From Armillaria gallica (taxonomy: Eukaryota > Basidiomycota > Agaricomycetes > Agaricales > Physalacriaceae), in NCBI GenBank assembly GCA_037576215.1, contig JBANDB010000001.1, forward strand, positions 3,658,001-3,722,000: a stretch of DNA of 64,000 nucleotides. The letters run 5' to 3'. The notes below the pieces were generated by a model. That model saw only the letters and a program-made list of their open reading frames with translations, was not told the DNA's origin and did not search any database. Shown here in pieces: positions 47,136-57,767 of this stretch (within the stretch, counting starts at the first letter, position 1; each line of letters begins with the position of its first letter). Both the position numbers and the translations under genes were made by a program.

Positions 47136-50100
47136 TCAATATCTGTCTCCCCCATATCCGTCGTCGAGTTTGTCGTCAGTTATGATTTTGGACGAGTCTG
47201 CATGGTGTGTGTGGTTAACCTGTTCCTTATATTCTTCTATCACTTCCTGGGCATGTCCCATGTCTTTTTCGCATACCCAGGAGTTGTGTTCCTGGGTCCA
47301 TCCTTTCCACTTGACAAAGTAGTCAGTGGTCGTTCGTGATTTCTGTCCTTGTTGTCCATGTACCTGGCGTGGTTGCACATCGAGGACTTCTTCGACTTCG
47401 TATTCTTCTTCATCTTCAATGAGGTCGGGTGGTGGTGGTGGTGATTCCTGATTAGAGAATGCTGGCGGTGTGTATGGTGTCAGGAGTTTCTCGTTGAATC
47501 GGGGATGGATTTTCCAGTGAGGTGGTAGCTTGAGTTTGTATGCGCTAGCGCCTGCCTTTTCGAGGATCAAGAAGGGACCGACACATTTGTTGTCCAGCTT
47601 CTTCTTGGGTCAGGAGAGATGCAGGTTGGTTGCATCAAGCCAGACGCGATCACCGATGGAATATGGGTGAGCGTCGCACTTCCTTTTGTCATACTGGTTC
47701 TTCATCTTTTTGGCTGCCTCCTTGAGGGCTTTCTCAGTCTCTGCATGGATCGTTGTCATTTTCTTTGCGAAGTCTTCTGCCACTGGGTTCACGAACGGAG
47801 TGGTGCGTTGATGAGCCTCCAGGCTCTGTACGCTCAGAATTTGTGGATTTTGTCTGCTAATTAACGCTACTGTCCCTTCAATGGACTTTCAGCAAACCAA
47901 TGATTGCACACACACTGATACCACTTTCATCCTATGGCAACCACTCCTTACGCGCTTTGTTATCCATCCCATCTTGCCACACATCATAATTGCTGTACTT
48001 CATCACAGCAAGGCACCTTTGATCGACAATCATCCCAATACGGAATTGACACATCACTCAGAAGCACCTAGTTGACATGCTCATTGATCACTTAATGAAA
48101 ATGACGTGATTGACGTGAGTACCCTCCCAGCTATGACAATAGCAGCTACGGCAACTACAGACCATGTTTACAAAAGCTGTTACTTCGCCAAGGCCTCAAG
48201 AAAACGTTGCCTCATGCGTACTCCTCAGCATGACGACTATCGCTCAGTAATCCGCAGCTAAACAGCACCTAACGATCCGAGCATCACTCAACAAAAACCA
48301 TACGGTTCGCATCCATACACGGCAATGTCGATGGGTTGCTGTTACTTTAGAAGACCAAGGACCATATGTTTCCTACGACTTTTTACAAAGCCAAGGCGTT
48401 ACAGCCTTACTAAGTCTTGCATATTTACTCTATTTATAAATTCGTACTTGTAGTATAAAAACTAGCTAGAAAACGTAGTTAGGGAGCAGTTCATCTCTAG
48501 TTGACCCCAGACTACGTCAATTATCGTCATGCTCTAGTCTATCACCAGTAAACAATGTTTATTCACCGTTCTACAGCAATATACTGTTTGCACCAGCATA
48601 TTCTTGATCGCACGTCGACTCTTGAGCTCACCAGAGTTATCCCACGGTTTTTAACTGTGAAGAATCCTTCATTACACGCTCTTCACTCTTAACACTATTG
48701 ATGCATGCTCATACTGTGCCAATACGTGATCGCCATGCTATATCTCGCCCACATTATCTTTTATAGGCTGACATTGTTTCACTTTCACCATCGTTATTGT
48801 CGCCCACTTGGGTAGTCTCAGAGCAAACTTAGGATCAGTTCAGCAAGTTTTTGTATAGTATCAGTCCCTCAAGTGGACTTGAAGGTTAGTTTTGACATAG
48901 GATAGGATCGTTTCAGTACCAGACCAGTTTCAACATCGACTCAGCACCCTCGCACCGTATAGGATCAGTATCATCGCCAGTTTTTGTAGTTCCACGTTTT
49001 CTCTTGCCAGTCCACCCTTAGCACCTCGTTCCACGTTTATTTTGCCACTTGCAGTCCCCACACTGTTTTCTCATTGCCTCGCTCACCGATAGACTATTGC
49101 TGACCATTTAGTCTATTCTCCATTGTTCACCCCGCTCCGATTACCATTGAGCAACGTTTTCTAGTCTCACAGCATGTTTTCTCATATGGATTCGTAGTAT
49201 TCACGTCATACCCATTTTTGTTCCCTCTCATTTCGAGAGATCCCTACTGGCTTGAAGCCATAGCATTTAGTACTCGACTACCAAGCAGTACTACTTCACA
49301 GACTTAAAGTCACAGTGTATTCTTGCATATAGAGGAATTGTTCTACTGCATGGAGGTGCCCTGAACCACTTGCACACACGATCACCTTGATTGCCATGCC
49401 ACTACGTTAATTAACCAAGCTCATTCCGAGTTGGTGTTGCCATTGCCACGGAAGTCTTAGGCCCATCAGCATCAGGAGTCAGGCATGACTTGGGAATTGT
49501 GACCATAGAGCACCATGAATGGGCTCTTGCCGGTTGCGCTATGAACTCGGTTGTTGTGAGCGAACTCAGCTAACAGTAGCCAGTCGCTCCAGTCAGTCTG
49601 TTGGTGATTCACAAATATCCGGAGATATCTGATGATCTCTTGGTTGACTCGTTCGGTCTGGCCATCTGTCTGAGGGTGGAAGGCCGTTGATGCGTTCAGG
49701 GTGATGTCGAGTAGTTGGTACAGTTCCTTCATGAATTGGGATATGAACTGTGAGCCTCGGTTGGATATGACAACTCGGGGCATTCCATGGTGCACGTATA
49801 TGTGATCATGTAGGAGTCGCACCTATCCTTCAGCAGTAAGTTCGGTGTTACAGGCGATGGGAATGATCACCTTCGAGAATCTGTCAACGACTACGAGCAT
49901 TGCATTGTGGCCATTAGAGTCGGGGAGTCCGGTGACCATGTTGACGGATATGTGCATCCATGGTCCGACTGGTACTTCGTTCAGGTGCAGCGGTGCTGCC
50001 TTCGTGTGGGTGTCTGACTTTGTTCGTTGGCACATCTCGCAGCCTTTGACATAGGCTTTGACGTTTTTTTTCAGCTTTGGCCACCAGTAATCACAGAGTA

Positions 50101-52520
50101 CTAGCTCCTTTGTCTTCTCGATTCCTGGGTGGCCCATGGTGATGTGGTCGTGATATTGGGAAATGATGTTACCCCGTAGCGTCTTCTTGCAGGGTACGTA
50201 GATTCTTCTGTCATAGTAGAGGAGGCCGCCTTGGTGGGAGATTCCTCGTTCGTGAGCCAGGGAGGCGGCGATGCCTTCATCCCAAAGCTCCTCTTGTCGG
50301 GTTGCTTCTTCAACTGTTTGCTGCGTTTCCGTCAAAGTGGGCAAAATAAGGGCCCTAAAGTGTGCAGCCTCGAGTACGATGATGTCATCATTGTCTTTCA
50401 TTCCTTGGTCGTGGTCGCTGCATCGGGAGAGCAGATCGGCCTTTACATTCTGCATGCCAGGCTTGTGGAAGAGCTTGAAATGGTATTCAGCGAGCTCTGT
50501 GACCCAGTGTGCCTGTTGTCGGTTCAGCTTCTGGGGGAGTCGGAAATACTGGAGGTTCTGGTGATCCGTCCAGATTTCTACATCATGCTTGGCACCCATG
50601 AGGTAGTGGCATCATTCTGAGAGTGCAAGCATGATCGTGAGCAGCTCTTTATCGTAGATCTCGTAATTGCGTTCCATGGCGCTAAGGGACTTTGACATGA
50701 AGGCCACAGGGCGCTATATTCCGTTCTGTCGCTGGCTAAGCACTGCGCCGACTGCTCCTTCACTGGCATCGGCCTCAACCCGGAAGGGGTCATCATCATT
50801 CAGGATGGCGAGGATTACATTCTCTGCCATTCGTCGTTTGAGCTCGTTGAACGCCTTCTGCTGTTCATTGCCCCATTTCCATTCCGCATTGCCGGTCAGC
50901 TGCATGAGCGGGCGGACAACCTTCAAATACATCTTTATGAACTTTCGATAGAAGTTTGTAAAGCTGAGGAACGATTGGAGTTCCTTCTTCTTCTTGGGCA
51001 TGGGCCATTTGGAGATGCTGGCGACCTTGACTGGGTCCATTCGGATGGAATTCTCACTGATAATGATGCCGAGATATTCCGTTTCAAGTACTTCAAATTC
51101 ACACTTCTTTGCCTTGAGAAAGAGCTTGTTCTCGTGAAGCTGCTGGAGTATGCGCTTCACGATCTGTCGGTGTCCTCCCAAGTCCTTGGAGAAGATCAGG
51201 ATGTCGTCGAGGTAGATGGTGACCTTGCCTTTGGCAATCAGGTCCTTGAAAATGTCGTTCATCATCCACTGAAATGTTGCAGGCGAGTTCGTGAGCCCGA
51301 AGAACATGATGGTCGGCTCGAAGAGCCCTCAGTTCGTTCGGAAGGCAGCTTTCTCCTCGTTGCCTTCCCTGATTCAGATGTTGTTGTATCCCCAACGAAC
51401 GTTGAGTTTCGTGAAATATTTGGCACCACGTAGCTTGTCAATGAGTTCAGAAATGAGTGGTAACGGATATCAGTTCTTGATGGTCATCTCATTGAGCTTG
51501 CGGTAGTCCTGGACTGGTTGCAACGTGCCGTCCTTTTTCTTCATGAAGAAGAATGGGGAGGCGAAGGGCGACTTGGACGGGTGGATTCTGCCAGACTCCA
51601 AGTTTTCATCAAGGAACTTGTCGAGCTGTTCCTGTTCGTTTCGGTTCAGGGGATAGACTTTGCAGTCTAGTGTCGATTTCGCGTTTGGGACGAGCTCAAT
51701 GGTGTGGTCCCAGGGTTTTCGTTCGGGGAGTTCATTGAAATTCTCCTTGGCAAATAGGTCGTGGAAGGAATGGTAGTGCTCGGGAATGAGCTCTTCGAAG
51801 GTCTTCTTGGGCTTGTCGCTGTTGGCTTTAGCTGCAAGGTCATTCGCGTGGTGCATGGCATGGATGACTATCTCTTCCTCCATGCATACGGCGAGGATAG
51901 TATCGCCATCTTTGAGTTCTTCATCCCAGCAGTCATCAGGATCCACGTCGGGAGTTCGAGGTGATTCTTTATGCATTGACAGCATCCAAAGATCACGTTT
52001 CCAGTCTTCCAGTTTACGATGGGGTTGTGGCGTTTGAGCCAGTCGTGCCTGAGGTAGATGTCCTTCTTTCTGAGGTTGGTGACTGCTAGGTCGATCCGTT
52101 CACGGTGCCCGCCAATGGTTAGGCAGAGCTCAACAAATTCCGTTATGTCACCTCCCTGATTCTGTGTCCCATCGGCGTTGTAGACCGGGATTGGGACTAC
52201 CATCTTCTTCGTGTCAAGTTGGTGTTGCTCGACATAGGCACGATTGATGGTGCTTCCAGTGCAGCCGCTGTCTAACAGCGCTTTCGTGCTTAGGACCTTT
52301 CATCCTGTGCATGGTTCAATCATGACTGGGATCATAAGATCGCTGGTCGCCCCGCAGATGTACCAAATTGGTTTGCGGAGTTCGTAGAGTTGTTCGCAGG
52401 CTATCTCGCCCGATTCTCAGAGTTCTTGGAGCAACTCATCAGTGAGTTCTCCCATTCGGTCCTTGTGTATCCATAGGCAAAGGACTGCATGAGCGGCGTT
52501 GTCGCTCAATGCTTCATGGA
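47136..52520 (-). pseudogene. Inner gypsy pol: protease, RT, RNase H, integrase, chromodomain
   Basis: Protease: ALLDSGCTGSTINRAYVEQ (DSG active site) near 52,260. [33 protein letters not shown], the catalytic YLDDILIFSKD and LSFTNFYRKFI. RNase H: FRVEADASEGAVGAVLSQR, DVEIWTDHQNLQYF. Integrase: HPGIEKTKELV with CEMCQRTK, then WMHISVNMVTGLPDS, STAFHPQTDGQTERVNQE. The integrase is cut at 47,809-49,468 by the 1.66-kb repeat. Beyond it come NQYDKRKCDAHPYSIGDRVW, KLKLPPHWKIHPRFN and a chromodomain (EYEVEEVLDVQ, DYFVKWKGWTQEHNSW) that in such elements guides integration to methylated histone H3. Stops include TGA for CGA before YPLPL and before GLFEP, consistent with CpG decay. Confidence 0.9.
47809..49468. 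mobile_element. 1.66-kb TGATG...CATCA repeat, copy 2, inserted in inner integrase
   Basis: Begins TGATGAGCCTCCAGG, ends AGGCCCATCA. Flanks gcgt (47805-47808) and gcat (49469-49472) differ only by a CpG transition and look like a 4-bp target duplication. Excision with one tetramer restores the integrase frame (…CTTPFVNPVAEDF). Homologous over its full length to 41755-43430. Confidence 0.78.
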
Positions 52521-53559
52521 CGGCTCGTAGCGTCCAGTCTACTTCGAATGGTTTCATCCATCAGTGAGGGACCTCCTGAGCCTTCACACTGACCATAGTA
52601 GGTACAGCTACCATTGGCGAGGTCATCTTTGTCACTGTCTGTTCTTTGTTTGGTAAAGACTTTGTTGCCCGAGTGGGCGATTCGGGTGGAGTCAGAAGCG
52701 GAATGATGCGTCGCTTTGGGGAAATCGTCGGGCTGCCGGCAGCAAGCCATTTCTGGAAGGAGTAGTCATCCTCCTCATCGGGTACTTTGATCATACTTAT
52801 GTGCCCCCTCTTTACTGCCTGGGCGCTAGCGGCTTCCTTCCTATCGGCTTTCTTGTCGTCCTCTCCAGTCGCGAGTGGGGAACCGGAGGTGCATTTCCAA
52901 GGGGCAGCCGCCTTATCCGCCACATGCGGGGGCACCAGGTGTAACTTGAGCCGAATGAACAGTCTTACCAATATCACCTCCTACCCCTAGGCCCTTGTGG
53001 GGATCTTGCAATCCCGTAGGGTCCCTCATTGCTTTCGGGGTTCCCAATCTCCCTTCGGTCGTTGGATCTTAGATCCGGGGGTGCAGACCCCGCGACTGGT
53101 CACAGGAAGGGATCTTCGCCTCAGCTACGCGTACTCTGCTAGCCGGTTCGTCCATCCTTGCGGTATTCCCCGTGTCCAAGCCAGATTTCGCTGCAGCTAT
53201 TTTCCGAGCTCGGGGGGCCGCTTCATCAAGGGGTACTCGTCCCTCCGCATGCAGAGGTGGTTGGTCCCTTGTCCCATCCGGTTGGGCCTGTCTTGCGGCG
53301 CGCGTCCCACTGTCCTTGGAATCACCTTGAGTCATGAGATCACGCACCCGAGGCACCACCATTATGATAGGTGGCAATATGGTGGTCACCTTTTCGATCA
53401 ATGTGTTCACTCGCGATGAGCTACTTGCCAGTTGATTAGCTGTTCTTCTTGCAGCAGGTTTCCCCACTGCAGCATGCATTGAGTGAGGGCCCGCAGCTAT
53501 CCCTCCTTGTGGGGTAGAGATATCTGTCAGTTCATTAGTCAAGTCCGTGTCCTGAAGGA
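52521..53559 (-). pseudogene. Gag-pol linker region of inner element
   Basis: Two minus-strand frames (53069-53542 and 52561-52977) of Ala/Pro/Lys-rich, low-complexity protein, e.g. PSCDQSRGLHPRI and IIPLLTPPESPTRATKSLP. They lie between the CCHC knuckle and the protease, and are presumably the variable linker. Frame changes separate them. Confidence 0.55.
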
Positions 53560-54735
53560 CGTCGTATCAGTTTGCTGATTCTGTAACTGGGCGCTGAGTA
53601 GAAGTCGTAAAATGGCATGTAGGCCGTGAATTGTCCGTATCGATATAGTTCTGTTTTTTAGAAGTCACGTAAGTAGAAACCGACCCCTCACTCGGGGGTC
53701 GGGGTATAGCTGAATGCATAGGTAAAGTGTCTGTATGTAAAACATAATGAGACCGTCCAGCGGAAAGAGAGCGCGCACCAGTATTGTTCTTGGTCGTTGC
53801 AGGTGAATCAGAACCCAGACAACCTATTCTTTTACCTCCTCGATTCCTGTCTCCGGCGCCAAGGGGATCTTCGTGGTCGTTTCCAGCACGCGAACTTGTC
53901 GCGGCTTCCCCTTGTCCGGGCAATCCTTGCTGAGGTGCCCTTTGCCATCGCATATGTAGCACTTCCCCTCTGCCCGCTGTCTTTTCCTCATTGCATCGAT
54001 GTCCATTGGCTCGCCCTAGCCGCCATAGTTCTTGGTGGTCACTGAGACCCATCTTCCTCCTGAGTCACAGCCCTTGGGGTTCCCTGTTGCCTTGCTTTGC
54101 GAGGAACTTGTCGCACCCCCTGCGGTGTTCTTGTTGCTGGGGGCGGTGATCTGCTTCTGGTTCGGGATAGGGCATTTGTTGGGACGGCGCTTGATCCCAT
54201 GGGTCTGGTCGAAGACCCGCTGCTTCTGTCGCTCCTTGTACATCTGTATTATGCACCGCTTCCACTCCTGATAGGTACATGGGATCCTGGTTCCGATGTT
54301 GGCAATGATGTGGCCATATCCCAGGGGAATCCCTGTTCGTACTGCTCATACGAGGTGTCCTTGTTTGCCTTTGTTGCTAAGTCAGTTGGCCAACTTGGCC
54401 TCGCATTCTAACTTCCTAAAGAAGACATGGGCAGGGTCATTGCCCATCTTGATTTTGCTCATCCTTTTCTCGTGGATGAGTTCAACGGCGGGGTCTCAGA
54501 ACTGGTTGCAGAATTCCTCCACGAAATCTTCCCAATGGGGGAACCAGTATCGCAGCCCAATGTTGTAGTCGCATTCTTTGGCATCCATGGCATCAAAGTC
54601 AGGTTCTGGCGGTTCATACCAGAAGTCGTCTCATCAGTGAACCCACCAGTCCTCTGCATCCCCTTCCAGGAACAATGTGAGGAAGGGTATCATGAGCAAC
54701 GATATTCCTTAGAAGTGGTTCTGGAAGACTGCGCA
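53560..54735 (-). pseudogene. Inner gypsy gag, C-terminal half with CCHC zinc knuckle
   Basis: After the palindrome the minus strand continues the capsid domain: FQNHF, LLMIPFLTLFLEGDAEDWWV, DYNIGLRYWFPHWEDFVEEF, KRMSKIKMGNDPAHVFFRKL. The nucleocapsid knuckle is KCYICDGKGHLSKDCPDKG (C-x2-C-x4-H-x4-C). Several stops, mostly TAA/TGA in place of CAA/CGA, break the frame. The left edge of the palindrome coincides with codon AV of TYFAV/FQNHF. Confidence 0.82.
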
Positions 54736-54902
54736 CCTAATGCTGCTACTTTTCCCCTTGAAATAGTGTCAGTTGACAGTGGTAATTAATGTATCATGAC
54801 TGTCAGTTGACACACCAGCCTATATAGAGTATTTTTGCAGTACTGCATGGTCTATTAGTCAGCACAGAAACCCGGACCAAATCATGTGATTATCAGAAAA
54901 TC

Positions 54903-55002
54903 TGGCAACTCCGGGAATTGAACCCAGGACCTTAAAAAGATTTACAATAATGTCACATGACATGGCCAAAGTGTGCATGCTAACCACTATACCATACTGG
55001 CA
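54903..55002 (-). other. tRNA-like Pol III module, left arm
   Basis: Mirror copy of the right-arm module: box A TGGTATAGTGG and box B GGTTCAATTCC on the minus strand. Reads toward the outer left end of the palindrome. The acceptor strands do not pair, so it is not a working tRNA. Confidence 0.65.
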
Positions 55003-55369
55003 TTATATATTTATGTAATCATTTCCTTATATGGCCACCCTCTCTTAGATTTATAATATCCCAATTGGGCCCTCCCTTTGGTGCGCTTTGGTGCGCTTTT
55101 TTTTTCCTTATTGGGCTGGTCAAATTGGCCCATCAATTGCACCTAGAATTGGCTGTGCCATGGCATTGATGGCATCAATATCAGGCCATTTATAGACAAA
55201 ATTCGCATTTTTGCTTATTTTTGGCTTCCTCAGGCTACTGGGTGGGTCAGGGGATGGTACTAGTATATGCATAAACATAAATAGCATAAAAGCGAACCCT
55301 CTGGTGAGGTATGGGGGCCCTGGGGAGGGGGTAAAAAGGGTAAAATAGTGAAAAATAGCGGAAAATCAC

Positions 55370-55930
55370 CGAAAATTCGCGTTTTAGGGGTAATACGTGC
55401 ATCGGATCGCTTCGAAAACTTGACCAATGAATTCCCTGACCTTGAAAACCCCTAAACGGCCCCTCTACAGTACATGTGGCGCATTTTATGGCTAGGCATA
55501 ATCGGGAAAATTGGCTTTTTATGGTACTGCGTACATTGGATTGCTCCGGGGATGTTACCAATCGATTTCTACACTATGAAAACCTTAGAATACATCTTCA
55601 TATGCTATATATGACCACTGGAATGCAATGAAAAATGGGGGATTGGGGGGGAAACACGGTTTATTTTGTTTTCTAGGCATCGCGTCGGTCTGGGGACATC
55701 ACCAATCGATTCCTCGACCTTGAAAACCCCCAAACGACTCTTGGTTACATTTATGGGGTCTCAGGAACGATGGAAATAATGATGTAACAGTTTAGGAGGA
55801 GCACATATGGAAACTCGCATTTCTGAGCTTCGGAAAACTTCGGAGTTGTTGCCAATGAATTTCCTGACCATGAAAACCCCCAGAACACCACAGGAACACA
55901 TTTAAAACCTTTGAAATCTGTGATAGAAAA
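55370..55930 (-). repeat. Ladder of four diverged ~140-bp tandem repeats, left arm
   Basis: A pattern of a nucleus like catcggatcgcttcg, then ccaatgaattccctgacc or ccaatcgatt, then ttgaaaaccccta recurs around 55,430, 55,565, 55,710 and 55,860. Spacing is about 135-150 bases and the units are strongly diverged outside the core. Confidence 0.65.
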
Positions 55931-56572
55931 GGTGATAGTGAAAATATGCGAAATACCATATATCTCGCCTTTTTGAGTGTTGGGGATGGTAATTCCGGTA
56001 TAGAATACACGATATATATTGTATAATAGTGTGTACAAAAGCTTAGGATGATCCTAAATGTATTGGCAGAGATATAAGGAGATCTTTCTGAAAAAAAGGA
56101 GGAGCACCTCCCAGATTTCAAGTTTCTGGTCATCCCATGGCCTGGAGACTATCAGATTCGGATTCCTGGACCCAAAAAATGGTAGGAACACCAATCATCC
56201 ATGGGGTTTATGTGTCAAAACTCCGAAGTAATCAGTGTGCACTCAGTTATGCACAAAGATATGTTGTGTGCATGGATTATGCACTAGTAAAAATGACCCC
56301 CAGGGATGATAGATGAGTCTTATGTTTTTTGGGTCCAGGAATCCGAATCTGATAGTCTCCAGGCCATGGGATGACCAGAAACTTGAAATCTGGGAGGTGC
56401 TCCTCCTTTTTTTCAGAAAGATCTCCTTATATCTCTGCCAATACATTTAGGATCATCCTAAGCTTTTGTACACACTATTATACAATATATATCGTGTATT
56501 CTATACCGGAATTACCATTCCCAACACTCAAAAAGGCGAGATATATGGTATTTCGCATATTTTCACTATCAC

Positions 56573-57133
56573 CTTTTCTATCACAGATTTCAAAGGTTTT
56601 AAATGTGTTCCTGTGGTGTTCTGGGGGTTTTCATGGTCAGGAAATTCATTGGCAACAACTCCGAAGTTTTCCGAAGCTCAGAAATGCGAGTTTCCATATG
56701 TGCTCCTCCTAAACTGTTACATCATTATTTCCATCGTTCCTGAGACCCCATAAATGTAACCAAGAGTCGTTTGGGGGTTTTCAAGGTCGAGGAATCGATT
56801 GGTGATGTCCCCAGACCGACGCGATGCCTAGAAAACAAAATAAACCGTGTTTCCCCCAATCCCCCATTTTTCATTGCATTCCAGTGGTCATATATAGCAT
56901 ATGAAGATGTATTCTAAGGTTTTCATAGTGTAGAAATCGATTGGTAACATCCCCGGAGCAATCCAATGTACGCAGTACCATAAAAAGCCAATTTTCCCGA
57001 TTATGCCTAGCCATAAAATGCGCCACATGTACTGTAGAGGGGCCGTTTAGGGGTTTTCAAGGTCAGGGAATTCATTGGTCAAGTTTTCGAAGCGATCCGA
57101 TGCACGTATTACCCCTAAAACGCGAATTTTCGG
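56573..57133 (+). repeat. Ladder of four diverged ~140-bp tandem repeats, right arm
   Basis: Exact mirror of the left-arm ladder, with cores ggttttcaaggtc / ggttttcatggtc near 56,640, 56,790, 56,930 and 57,065. Confidence 0.65.
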
Positions 57134-57499
57134 TGATTTTCCGCTATTTTTCACTATTTTACCCTTTTTACCCCCTCCCCAGGGCCCCCATACCTCACCA
57201 GAGGGTTCGCTTTTATGCTATTTATGTTTATGCATATACTAGTACCATCCCCTGACCCACCCAGTAGCCTGAGGAAGCCAAAAATAAGCAAAAATGCGAA
57301 TTTTGTCTATAAATGGCCTGATATTGATGCCATCAATGCCATGGCACAGCCAATTCTAGGTGCAATTGATGGGCCAATTTGACCAGCCCAATAAGGAAAA
57401 AAAAAGCGCACCAAAGTGCACCAAAGGGAGGGCCCAATTGGGATATTATAAATCTAAGAGAGGGTGGCCATATAAGGAAATGATTACATAAATATATAA

Positions 57500-57599
57500 T
57501 GCCAGTATGGTATAGTGGTTAGCATGCACACTTTGGCCATGTCATGTGACATTATTGTAAATCTTTTTAAAGTCCTGGGTTCAATTCCCGGAGTTGCCA
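57500..57599 (+). other. tRNA-like Pol III module, right arm
   Basis: Box A TGGTATAGTGG at 57508-57518, an anticodon-loop-like CTTTGGC (TGG, as in tRNA-Pro), and box B GGTTCAATTCC at 57578-57588 in a proper T-arm (CTGGG/CCCGG). The A-to-B gap is longer than in intronless tRNAs. The 7-base acceptor strands (GCCAGTA and AGTTGCC) are not complementary, so it is a tRNA-derived promoter relic or SINE-like head rather than a functional tRNA. Confidence 0.65.
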
Positions 57600-57767
57600 G
57601 ATTTTCTGATAATCACATGATTTGGTCCGGGTTTCTGTGCTGACTAATAGACCATGCAGTACTGCAAAAATACCCTATATAGGCTGGTGTGTCAACTGAC
57701 AGTCCTGATACATTAATTACCACTGTCAACTGACACATTTCAAGCAGAAATCTAGCAGCCCAGGCTG

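Larger units (their letters stand above)
54736..57767. mobile_element. 3.03-kb giant palindrome (foldback, MULE-like) inserted in gag
   Basis: Arms 54,766-56,179 and 56,325-57,736 are reverse complements of one another over ~1.41 kb with only isolated substitutions and a 2-base length difference, around a ~145-base unique centre. Beyond 54,766 and 57,736 the tips stay similar (cttgaaat, gctgcta) but diverge. Flanking 9-mers gactgcgca (54727-54735) and gactgcgaa (57768-57776) form a target duplication with one mismatch; removing the element and one 9-mer restores the gag frame TYFAV-FQNHF. A 9-bp duplication and very long inverted repeats suggest a Mutator-like foldback element. No transposase is present; the mirror-image ORFs of 104, 95 and 113 codons are by-products of the repeat. 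Confidence 0.9.

Noticed and set aside
41755..49468. The two 1.66-kb repeats as the LTR pair of one element with 43.4-47.8 kb as its internal part
   Set aside because: The interior consists of pieces of two other gypsy elements and an antisense gene. Each repeat has its own flanking tetramer duplication and each insertion site closes in frame independently.
55247..57255. Identical 104-, 95- and 113-codon ORFs in mirror positions as real genes
   Set aside because: They are the same sequence seen in both palindrome arms, have no motifs, overlap the repeat ladder, and the peptides follow repeat units rather than codon structure.
57500..57599. Functional tRNA-Pro gene
   Set aside because: Box A, box B and T-arm are good but the acceptor strands are not complementary and the variable/anticodon part is too long.
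54736..57767. Assembly artefact from a hairpin read
   Set aside because: A fold-back read artefact would not create a 9-bp target duplication that restores the gag frame, nor a unique 145-base centre and diverged tips. Still cannot be fully excluded without reads.
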